From positions 1 to 47,471 of the forward strand of contig JAFGBI010000047.1 of assembly GCA_016933275.1 (NCBI GenBank): a stretch of 47,471 nucleotides of DNA. Direction: 5' to 3'. Position 1 is the first letter of the stretch. Each line of letters begins with the position of its first letter. This DNA comes from Polyangiaceae bacterium (GTDB lineage: Bacteria > Myxococcota_A > Polyangia > Polyangiales > Polyangiaceae). The position numbers were made by a program, and so were the translations under genes. Of this stretch, positions 28,565 to 35,977 are shown in pieces. The notes under the pieces were generated by a model. The model had not been told where the DNA came from. It did no database searches and worked only from the letters and a program-made list of their open reading frames with translations.

Positions 28565-28873
28565 TCACTTGGGACGGATGATGCTCCTGAGATTCACGAG
28601 GTAACAGGAGGCACCGATGCCGGGACTCGACGGGACGGCGGCCAAGACCACCCCATGCTGGAGCAACGTCTCCACCACCGGCATCAACACGTCTGGCACG
28701 TCCGGTAGCTTGTCGAGCTCGGTTCTCTTCAAGAGCTTCGTCTCCGTCTCGCTGACATGGATGACGACGTCGTCGAGGAAGGTACCCACACCCGAGGGCT
28801 TCCCTCTCCTCGTCGTCTTCTTCTTGGTCGTCCTTGTGGTTGTCTTCTTGGTCGTCTTCTTGGTCGTTGCCAT
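28565..28873 (-). CDS. Lys/Thr-rich 102-residue protein, candidate modification substrate
   Basis: Residues 1-24 are almost only Lys, Thr and Arg (MATTKKTTKKTTTRTTKKKT). Residues 28-102 look folded: TFLDDVVIHVSETETKLLKR, then LDKLPDVPDVLMPVVETLLQHG, then strands VVLAAVP and ASCYLVNL, a winged-helix-like order. There is one Cys (C90) in PGIGASCYLVNL and no repeated core or GG cleavage site, unlike many RiPP precursors. It has the best ribosome binding site of the operon (AAAAGGACCGAAAA before the ATG) and sits between the radical SAM gene (31 bp) and ycaO (70 bp). It may be the substrate, a recognition (RRE-like) partner, or a DNA-binding regulator. I know no family for it. Confidence 0.75.
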   Translation of the reverse strand: MATTKKTTKKTTTRTTKKKTTRRGKPSGVGTFLDDVVIHVSETETKLLKRTELDKLPDVPDVLMPVVETLLQHGVVLAAVPSSPGIGASCYLVNLRSIIRPK

Positions 28874-28904
28874 TTTTCGGTCCTTTTCTTCTGGAAAGGG
28901 GATC

Positions 28905-30533
28905 CTACCGAAGCCGCAGGGCGGCAGCCTTCCTGCGAGGTTTCACGGGGAGTGACGGTGGGGACGCGCCGGGTTTCCGCTCGCCCGTATGCGCCCGCCG
29001 CGCCTCGGGGTCCACGCGGGGAGTGGGCAGGAAATCGGTGAGGGCATCGTTGGCCTTGACCCGGGCCACCCACTCCGCCGGCCACCCCATCTCGTCGAGG
29101 TGCGCGTAATACCAGGAGCCCCGCACCAGTCCGAACAACGAAGTAGTGACCTGGCTCGGATCGAGCTCGAGATCCTCGATTAGGTCTAGGATTGCGAGCT
29201 GGTCAACCTCGGTCTCTCCTGGTAGCCCCACGATGAAGTTCCCGCTGACGACGATGCCTGCCATCCGGAGGTTCCGCACGAGAGCCCGGATCTGATCGAG
29301 CGTAGCGCGCTTGTCGATTTCCTGGAGCATGGCCTCCGTCGCCGCGTCGAACCCAATGAACACCCGATGCATGCCGCCAGCGCGAAGCGCTCGGCACGCA
29401 TCGATGCCGAGCCCCGCGTCGGGACGCAGGCAACCCTCCCACTCAATGGTTCGGCCGATTGCCATCGAGACTCGGGCGACGGCCCGAGCCACCGCGAGCG
29501 CTCGTCTGGGCGCGATCGTGTCATCCACGAAGCTGACCGAAGCACCGGGCAGACGCTGCTGGACGTCCGCGACCTCCGCGGCGACCTGCTCGACGGGCTT
29601 GACCCGATAGCCCCGGTTCAGCGCCCTGTAATTGCAGTAGCGGCAGCGGGCCCAGCAGCCGCGGGAGGTCTCCAGGAGTATCCATGGCGCGTGCTCGCCC
29701 TCGCCGTACCGGTCCAGCGGCAGCGCCGCGTAGTCAGGGCTCGCTGGCGCGGGTTTGCCGAGCGGCGGTCGCGAGCCTCCAGCGATCCAGAGTCCCGGCG
29801 CGTCCCCGGGCAATATCGGCGCGGACTGCGCCGCACGGACAATGACCTCCTCGCCCGGCCCCACGCCGATCCCATCGAAGGCCGCGAACAACGGCGTGAG
29901 ATCGACGTCCGTGGTCGCCATCGTGGTGCAGTAAGGCCCACCGGCGAGGATCGGCACCTCGGGAAGGAGCCGTCGAAGCCGGTGGGCGAGCGAGGCGGCA
30001 GGGAGCAGCTGCCCGACATGGCTGACCGTGATGGCCACCAGATGGGGCCGGCCCTCGGCGACGCTCGCCACGCGGGCGTCCATCCAGCGCTGCCAGAACG
30101 CGGCCACCGAGCCCTCGGGGGTGGCGCTCACCAACTCTGCCAGTCGAACTCGAGACGAGTGGATCCCCGCGAGGTATCGGCTTGGACCCAGGAGCGGCCG
30201 ACTCTGCATTCCGAGCGAGGTCGCCAGCACGAATACTGCCGCGGCCCGGCCGGGACCCACCGCTCGCCGCCGACCCTGGGTCCCTAGCAGCCGTTCGAGC
30301 TCGGCCAGCTCCTCCGTCGCTTCCGCCACTCTCGCGGCCGAAAGGAGCTCGGCGAGGGTCTCATCGGCGAAGAGCCACGAGAAGAAGTCGAGGTTGAGAT
30401 CGTGGAAGACGCGGGGGAGCGCGGCGCCGCGGAGCGCGCCCGCGAGGACCGCCGGACCGAGCGGGGGCGCGCCGAGCGTGTCCCATAGCGGCGGAAAAAC
30501 CAGAGCAGTGGACCGAGCTACCGCGATCCCCAT
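28905..30533 (-). CDS. B12-binding radical SAM protein of the YcaO/TfuA locus
   Basis: 542 aa. The N-terminal part (about 1-250) includes a cobalamin-binding-like Rossmann region (LVAITVSHVG...VPILAGGPYC). The radical SAM motif is C293-x3-C297-x2-C300 in ETSRGCWARCRYCNYRALNRG, with downstream FVDDTI, WEGCLRPD and FIVGLPGETEVD blocks. Family members methylate unreactive carbons or perform rearrangements, many of them in RiPP and natural-product pathways. ATG 30533 or GTG 30539 could be the start; neither has a strong Shine-Dalgarno. It is probably the first gene of the operon; the 230-bp gap upstream should hold the promoter, but I could not pick one with confidence. Confidence 0.88.
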   Translation of the reverse strand: MGIAVARSTALVFPPLWDTLGAPPLGPAVLAGALRGAALPRVFHDLNLDFFSWLFADETLAELLSAARVAEATEELAELERLLGTQGRRRAVGPGRAAAVFVLATSLGMQSRPLLGPSRYLAGIHSSRVRLAELVSATPEGSVAAFWQRWMDARVASVAEGRPHLVAITVSHVGQLLPAASLAHRLRRLLPEVPILAGGPYCTTMATTDVDLTPLFAAFDGIGVGPGEEVIVRAAQSAPILPGDAPGLWIAGGSRPPLGKPAPASPDYAALPLDRYGEGEHAPWILLETSRGCWARCRYCNYRALNRGYRVKPVEQVAAEVADVQQRLPGASVSFVDDTIAPRRALAVARAVARVSMAIGRTIEWEGCLRPDAGLGIDACRALRAGGMHRVFIGFDAATEAMLQEIDKRATLDQIRALVRNLRMAGIVVSGNFIVGLPGETEVDQLAILDLIEDLELDPSQVTTSLFGLVRGSWYYAHLDEMGWPAEWVARVKANDALTDFLPTPRVDPEARRAHTGERKPGASPPSLPVKPRRKAAALRLR

Positions 30534-30766
30534 GAGCACCTGAGCCTATCAGAGACCCCCAGGCGAGGGAAACGAGGGCAAGCGCGAGACGGCGGCCGCA
30601 CGATAGGTTCGGCGCGGTGGGGCTCGCGACGACGGCGCAATATGAACCGCGATGGGAGGGGGCGGGATCCCACCTCTGGTTCGCGTCCGCAGCCGAACGA
30701 TTCGGACGAGATCATGGCGACGAGCCCGGGTGCTGGTCGGCCAGGCCACTCCGCAGGGGTGAGTCG

Positions 30767-31246
30767 TCACATCCCCGCCAGCGGATCTGGCTCGGCCGCG
30801 GGTGTCATCCGCCCGTTGCCCTTCCAGGGGGCGGTCTTGCAGGCGAAATCGACGTCGTTCGAGTTCGGCCGAAGCTGGAGGGACACCTCGTACGTGGTGC
30901 CGTCGTCACCGAACACGACCACATCGGCGCGATCGAACAAGGCACGAACCACCTCGTAGTTTCGTAGAAGCTCGATGCTGGGACCAGACACGTCGAGGGT
31001 ACCGTCACCGACGTCGATCACCATGTGACCGAGCTGAGCGGTGAGGAAGCCATCCAGCACCGGATCGAGCGGGTCGGTGGGTGTGAACTCGACGAGCAGC
31101 CACCGGCGGCGGAGCTTTCCGGTCACGTTGTCGGGTGGCTTCCCGTCGGCGATGGCACCGCCCTTGCCGTGCGCGCCACACCCAAGGATCACCAGGCCAC
31201 CGAGACCGAGGCAAAACTCCCTCCGGCCCTGCTCCACGCGCGCCAT
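30767..31246 (-). CDS. Putative Tat-type lipoprotein of unknown function
   Basis: 159 aa. The N-terminus MARVEQGRREFCLGLGGLVILGCG combines a twin-arginine-like GRREF with a lipobox ending in ILGC (C23). The mature domain (about 110 residues) is beta-rich, with KLRRRWLLVEFTPTDPLDPVL, HMVIDVGDGTLDVSG and TTYEVSLQLRPNSNDVDFAC; no family was recognised. The frame is open to 31339, but starting at 31246 puts the signal at the N-terminus. It follows the PilZ gene by about 100 bp on the same strand and may be co-transcribed with it. Confidence 0.65.
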   Translation of the reverse strand: MARVEQGRREFCLGLGGLVILGCGAHGKGGAIADGKPPDNVTGKLRRRWLLVEFTPTDPLDPVLDGFLTAQLGHMVIDVGDGTLDVSGPSIELLRNYEVVRALFDRADVVVFGDDGTTYEVSLQLRPNSNDVDFACKTAPWKGNGRMTPAAEPDPLAGM

Positions 31247-31348
31247 GCCCGGATGCTGCCACGTCTCCCCGCCGCGTGCTCGCGAACGGTCGCCGGGGCC
31301 GACCCCTGCTGGCCGGTAGCGCAGAAAGCGGGCAGGCATGCTGGACGA

Positions 31349-33376
31349 TCACTTGGGAGCGCTGATCAGAAACTCCACGAAATCCTTCCGCAGCCGGACC
31401 CGGTAGGGGGGCACCTCGCTCCGGAAGCGGAAGGTCACCTTGGCACCCTGCCCGGTGTTCTCCACGAGGACCTTGACGATGCGCTCGTCGCGCTTCGAAA
31501 TGGCGCTGCCATTCTCCATCACCTTGACGCCGGGCAGCACCACCGAGAACCCCGACGAGCTTGGCGCGCCCTGGATGCTCGCGCCGGCCTTGTCGAGCCG
31601 GAGGCGATGGATGGTCGGTAGGTGGACCTGACCGCGGCCCCAGCTGTCGCTGCCCTTGGGCACGGCCGTGTCGAACGTCTCGTCGGGCACGGGTTGGGCC
31701 TTGAGCGCAGGGATCTCCTCGACGTTCCGTGCTTCCTGCGTCCTTCCCGCCTCGGGGGCGGGTCCGAGCGGGGCAGGTTCCATCGTGGCCATCGGAGTCG
31801 GGCCAAACAGGGGCACGTCGGCGATGATCCCGTTCGGCGACTTCGCCGGCTGGGAGGAGAGCTTCGCCGGCCCGGGTACAGCGCTTGCCTGAGGTCCAAC
31901 GGCCACGACCCGGATCGGAGCCATGGATGGCGCCGTGCTCGGCTCGGCCCCAGCGACGGCGACAGTTGCCGAGGAGTTGCCGCCCACCGCGAAGGCCCCC
32001 ACGGTCGCGGCGAGGGCCATCAGGCCGACACCGAGGCCGACGCGACGCAGGAGATTGCTGCTGCCGAGACGCTTCGCGGCGTGCGATGGGGGAGCCTGCG
32101 GAGCTGGAACCGCCTCGGTCTTCGCCCGTGGATTCTGGGGCCTGAGCCGGCGCCCGTCCGACGCCAGCACCCCGCTCGGCGGGACAGCGGTGGTGCGTCG
32201 GGGAGGCGTGCCACGACGGCCTTCGCTGGCACCCTTCGCCATACGGGTGCCCGTGTCCCGAGCCAGTTGGGCGACCCCGATTGCAGCCTGGCCGCTCAGA
32301 CGACCGAGGAGGCCACCTGTTCGACGTACCCATTCCCCAGCCTGCTGCGCCGCCACGGTGACGCGGCTCTGGAAACGGCTCGCCTCGGCCATGACCTCAT
32401 CCTCGGGCGGGAACGAATCGCCGTCGGTGTACGGCGCTCCCTCGTCGTCCTCTTCTTCGCCCGCTTGGTCCACCGACTCGTCCACCGATGGGGACGCCGG
32501 CCTGGCCGCCGCTCTGGTCGCCGAGCAGACCGCAGGCGGCTCACGATCCTCCTCGGGGATGCGGGGTGGACGCGGACCTGACACGACAACCGGTCGGGCG
32601 AGGGATCGCTCGGCGGCCACGTCGTCGAGACGAGGTTCGTCGTCGATGACAGTGGGATCGGGCGTGACGTCGACCCCGTCCTGGTAGTGGAGAGCGACGA
32701 CGAGGTGGGGGACCCCAGACTGGGGATCTAGCATCACCTCGACCCCGTCGACGCAAGCCGCTCTCCGCGAGCTCCGCTCGAGGTTCTCGATCTCGAGACG
32801 ACGTCCGACCCTGAGCATTTCGAGGGTGGAGCCGACCTTGACACGACTGCGCGTGCCAGAGCGAACCAGCGCCTTCATGGGAGCACCGAGCCCTTCGATG
32901 TGCAGCCGAACTCGAGCACCGGGATCATTGCTCGGCGGGGCGGGCGGGGCCGCTGACGGCGGGGCGGCGGGGCTCTCCGACGCCAGCTCGGCTGGCTCAT
33001 CCCGGGCCGGCGCGACCTCCTCATCTCCCGCGTCGTCGGACTTCCCAAGACCCGTGAGCTCGCGCAAGACGCCGACGCTGTTCTGATCGAGGGCGGTGAA
33101 CATGAGCCCGAACTCGCCACCGCCGGAGTCGGGGTTGGCCCAGGCGACGACCCCTTCGGCGATGATCTCCTGGCCGCGTTCTTCGAACCGACAGACCAGC
33201 GGCGTCCCGAGCTCGGGGACGAAGCCGGTGCGCACCTTCAGTCCGCGTCCACTCACGTCGATGCTCTCGGCCTCAAAGGCGGGCGCTTCCCGCGGGTTGA
33301 GCCCGCAGAGCTCGACCAACGCCTGCACTGGTACGCGGTGGATCCCGGCCGCTCGCCGTTCCTCTCGTCGGTTCAT
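31349..33376 (-). CDS. PilZ-domain membrane protein with C-terminal AMIN-like domain
   Basis: 675 aa. N-terminal PilZ-like domain (about 10-110): RVPVQALVEL, then FEAESIDVSGRGLKVRT and EFGLMF. A second PilZ-like or degenerate domain follows at about 165-265 (RVRLHIEGLGAPMKALVRSGTRSRVKVG). A long acidic/Pro-rich linker leads to one membrane segment (LLRRVGLGVGLMALAATVGAF, near 440-460). The exported end is an AMIN-like beta domain (about 575-675: LPTIHRLRLDKAGASIQG...VPPYRVRLRKDFVEFLISAP). Family knowledge: PilZ domains often bind c-di-GMP, and AMIN domains place proteins at the envelope or at secretins. The RxxxR motif is imperfect, so ligand binding is uncertain. Good Shine-Dalgarno (CCGGAGGCAAAATG). 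Confidence 0.75.
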   Translation of the reverse strand: MNRREERRAAGIHRVPVQALVELCGLNPREAPAFEAESIDVSGRGLKVRTGFVPELGTPLVCRFEERGQEIIAEGVVAWANPDSGGGEFGLMFTALDQNSVGVLRELTGLGKSDDAGDEEVAPARDEPAELASESPAAPPSAAPPAPPSNDPGARVRLHIEGLGAPMKALVRSGTRSRVKVGSTLEMLRVGRRLEIENLERSSRRAACVDGVEVMLDPQSGVPHLVVALHYQDGVDVTPDPTVIDDEPRLDDVAAERSLARPVVVSGPRPPRIPEEDREPPAVCSATRAAARPASPSVDESVDQAGEEEDDEGAPYTDGDSFPPEDEVMAEASRFQSRVTVAAQQAGEWVRRTGGLLGRLSGQAAIGVAQLARDTGTRMAKGASEGRRGTPPRRTTAVPPSGVLASDGRRLRPQNPRAKTEAVPAPQAPPSHAAKRLGSSNLLRRVGLGVGLMALAATVGAFAVGGNSSATVAVAGAEPSTAPSMAPIRVVAVGPQASAVPGPAKLSSQPAKSPNGIIADVPLFGPTPMATMEPAPLGPAPEAGRTQEARNVEEIPALKAQPVPDETFDTAVPKGSDSWGRGQVHLPTIHRLRLDKAGASIQGAPSSSGFSVVLPGVKVMENGSAISKRDERIVKVLVENTGQGAKVTFRFRSEVPPYRVRLRKDFVEFLISAPK

Positions 33377-33487
33377 TTTGCCTCCGGCTGGCTCCCCTCC
33401 CCGGCCGGGGACAGATGGAGCCTGGTCCCGACTAGGTCGCCGGCCACGAAACGGCCAAGTTTCGCGAGATGGGCTAGGCTTTTTGCC

Positions 33488-34306
33488 ATGGACCCGCTCG
33501 AAGAGCTGACCGCTGCGCTCGCGACGGCAAATCCCGGCCCCCTACTCCTGGTCACCGGCGCGGGGATCAGCCGAGCGAGCGGGATCCCTACCTTTCGCGG
33601 GACCGATCCGTGGGCCGTGTGGGAGCGCGACGTCACGGAGCTCGGCACGTTGGCGTACTTCGAAGCCGATCCCGCCGGGTCCTGGCGCTGGTACCTCGGA
33701 CGGTTCGCGGCGCTGCGCGGGGCGATACCCAACCCCGCCCACCACGCCTGCGTGGCTCTGGAGCGCTGGCAAACGGGGCGGGGCGGTGGATTCCTGCTCG
33801 TGACTCAGAACATCGATGGGCTGCACCGTCGCGCCGGCTCGGAGGCCCTGATCGAGGTCCACGGCACGGCGGAGCGGGTCCGCTGCTCGCGTGTCGGCTG
33901 CACGCTCGGTTCGCCGCGGGGTTCGCTCCCCCGGAGTGAGGTCGATCTCTTGGCGTTCGAGCGCGACTCCATCTTCGCGAACGTGCCGCGATGCCCGCGC
34001 TGTGCGGCTCCCCTCCGCCAGCATGTCCTCTGGTTCGACGAGTACTACGCCTCGCACGAGGACTACCGGTTCGAACAGGTGGCCGCCGCCGCTGAGCGCG
34101 CCAAGGTAGTGGTGTTCGTGGGGACATCGTTCTCCGTCGGGGTGACGGAGCTGGTCCTCCGCGCGGGCATCCTGCGAGAGGCCCGCATCTTCTCCCTGGA
34201 TCCTTCCGGGGTTTCCCCCCATCCCAGCGTCGTCACCCTCACCGCCCCCGCTGAACGGATCCTGCCGCCCCTCGCCGCGGCCCTGGTCGGGTCGGACACG
34301 GCATGA
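33488..34306 (+). CDS. Sirtuin (SIR2-family NAD-dependent deacylase)
   Basis: 272 aa. NAD-binding GAGIS (24-28) with GIPTFRG, then TQNIDGLHRRAGS, catalytic His in IEVHGT, and a zinc site made of CSRVGC plus CPRC. VVVFVGTSFSVGV matches the family GTSL/V-type block. It removes acetyl or other acyl groups from lysines using NAD. The ATG at 33488 is the natural start; the upstream frame (from 33338) reads back into the divergent PilZ gene. The FHA gene follows 49 bp later on the same strand. Confidence 0.93.
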   Translation: MDPLEELTAALATANPGPLLLVTGAGISRASGIPTFRGTDPWAVWERDVTELGTLAYFEADPAGSWRWYLGRFAALRGAIPNPAHHACVALERWQTGRGGGFLLVTQNIDGLHRRAGSEALIEVHGTAERVRCSRVGCTLGSPRGSLPRSEVDLLAFERDSIFANVPRCPRCAAPLRQHVLWFDEYYASHEDYRFEQVAAAAERAKVVVFVGTSFSVGVTELVLRAGILREARIFSLDPSGVSPHPSVVTLTAPAERILPPLAAALVGSDTA

Positions 34307-34355
34307 CACCTGGGAGATTGGACAATCCCGAACAAGGTCACCATCATCACCGTCG

Positions 34356-35333
34356 ATGGCTCTGACCATCGTCATCCGCTCGGGCGAGTTGACTCAACCA
34401 CCAGCCATTTCCTTTGACACCCCGCGGGTCGTGGTGGGTCGCGGAGAGGGGTGCGACGTTCGTCTCCCTGATCTCAGCGTGAGCCATCGTCACGCAACGT
34501 TTCGCCAGCGAGGTGCCGACTACCTGGTGGTGGACGAGGGAAGCACGAACGGTACCTTCGTCGCCTCCGTGCGCCTTCCGCCACAGACCCCGCGGGTGGT
34601 GCGTTCGGGGGATGTGATTCGGGTGGGTCGGATCTGGCTGGAGGCACGCATCGAACCGGTGGCTCCGACCCAACAGTCCACCCTGGTGACCAGGGAGATC
34701 GCGCTCGGACTGGTCGCCGATGCGCTCGCCGCCGACGGCGAGCCGGCCACGGTCCGAGTCCGGGTGAGGTCCGGTCCTGACACCGGACAGGAGCTCGAAC
34801 TCGCCGCGTTCGACCGGCCCTACGTCATCGGTCGCGGAAGGGGAGTGGCGTTCCGCCTGAGCGACGAGGACGTGTCGCGACGCCACGTCGAGATCACGCG
34901 CCGGGGGGATCGGATCCTCGTCAAGGATCTCGGTTCCAAGAACGGTGCGACCCTCGATGGGGATCGGATCCCCGAGGACCGCCCCGTGACTTGGCGCAAG
35001 GGCGCGACACTCGCGCTCGGCAACACCGAGCTCGCCGCGGAGGATCCGGTTCTGGCAGCGCTCGGCGAGCTCGAGCGCGCTGCGGACGAACGGATGCTGG
35101 AAGACGAGTCCGTGGAACCGCCGCCAACTACCGCGGACACCGCTCCCGCTGCAGCCCCCCGCTCGCCCGCGGAGCCGATCGCCAACGCCACCCCGCCGCG
35201 ACCGCCCCGCAGGGCACCAGCTCTGGCACGACGCCGTGGCTGGCAGTGGTCGGACACGATCGTGTCGCTGGTAGCACTGGCCGTGCTGGGCGTGAGCCTG
35301 GCCGGGCTGTACTGGCTGCTGACGCTCGACTAG
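34356..35333 (+). CDS. Double FHA-domain membrane protein
   Basis: 325 aa. FHA 1 is at about residues 20-95 (VVVGRGEGCDVRLPD...SVSHRHATF...STNGTFV) and FHA 2 at 145-225 (YVIGRGRGVAFRLSD...VSRRHVEI...GSKNGATL), both with the GR, S-x-x-H and NG residues needed to bind phosphothreonine. A Pro/Ala-rich linker leads to a single C-terminal membrane segment (TIVSLVALAVLGVSLAGLYWLL), so the FHA domains face the cytoplasm in a tail-anchored arrangement. It probably reads phosphorylation by the Hanks-type kinases of this bacterium. The partner is unknown. Confidence 0.9.
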   Translation: MALTIVIRSGELTQPPAISFDTPRVVVGRGEGCDVRLPDLSVSHRHATFRQRGADYLVVDEGSTNGTFVASVRLPPQTPRVVRSGDVIRVGRIWLEARIEPVAPTQQSTLVTREIALGLVADALAADGEPATVRVRVRSGPDTGQELELAAFDRPYVIGRGRGVAFRLSDEDVSRRHVEITRRGDRILVKDLGSKNGATLDGDRIPEDRPVTWRKGATLALGNTELAAEDPVLAALGELERAADERMLEDESVEPPPTTADTAPAAAPRSPAEPIANATPPRPPRRAPALARRRGWQWSDTIVSLVALAVLGVSLAGLYWLLTLD

Positions 35334-35348
35334 AGCAGCCATTAGGTG

Positions 35349-35895
35349 CGCTTGCCAGCCCAGAAGCCATGCAGCAGGCATTGTCCTTCCTGAGTAGCCA
35401 CGCCGCCATCCGAGAGGTCCTGGTCACCGGTGGCGATCCCCTCGGCCTTCCTGATGAAAAGCTTGTCCCAATCCTCGAGCGGGTGGCAAGCATCGCTCAC
35501 GTTGACGTCGTGCGCATCGGGACAAGGACCCCCGTGACCCTGCCGATGCGGATCACGCCGGACCTCGCGGCGGCGCTGGGCCGCCTCCGGGATCCCGGTC
35601 GTCGCGAGGTCGAGATCGTGACGCACGTGGAGCACCCCTACGAAGTGAACCCCGAACTGGTCGTTGCCGTGGACCGACTCCGGCGCAACGCGCATACCCG
35701 TCTACAATCAGCACGTCTATTCGTTCTTCGTGTCGAGACGGTTCGAGGCGGCAAAGCTCCGCATGCTCCTCAAGCGCATCGGGATCGACCCGTACTACAC
35801 GTTCGCCCCGAAAGGAAAAGCCGAGACCCGAGCTTATCGGGTGCCGCTCGCACGAATCCTACAAGAGCAGAAGGAGGAGGCTCGCCTTCTACCGG
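35349..35895 (+). pseudogene. Decayed lysine 2,3-aminomutase-like (KamA/EpmB family) remnant
   Basis: The first part, in one frame, reads AMQQALSFLSSHAAIREVLVTGGDPLGLPDEKL...VRIGTRTPVTLPMRITP, clearly KamA-like. Near 35690 the similarity moves to another frame: RIPVYNQHVYSFF...RRFEAAKLRMLLKRIGIDPYYTFAPKGKAETRAYRVPLARILQEQKEEARLLP. The N-terminal part with the radical SAM CxxxCxxC motif is missing, and the 3' end stops where an element A copy begins. About 180 of the usual 330 or more residues remain, so it cannot be active. Confidence 0.88.
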
Positions 35896-35902
35896 ACTCG
35901 AG

Positions 35903-35967
35903 GCGCACCGAACCGGTAGCAGATCTCTCCAGAAGCGCCGTCGCTGTCGGCAACCCGATCGGTGGTC
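35903..35967 (+). repeat. Element A, internally deleted copy
   Basis: Has the two ends of element A (gcaccgaaccggtagcaga and gtcgctgtcggcaacccgatcggtggtc) but lacks the central hairpin, leaving about 65 bp. It lies exactly at the 3' breakpoint of the aminomutase pseudogene. Confidence 0.65.
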
Positions 35968-35977
35968 TTGACGGGCG

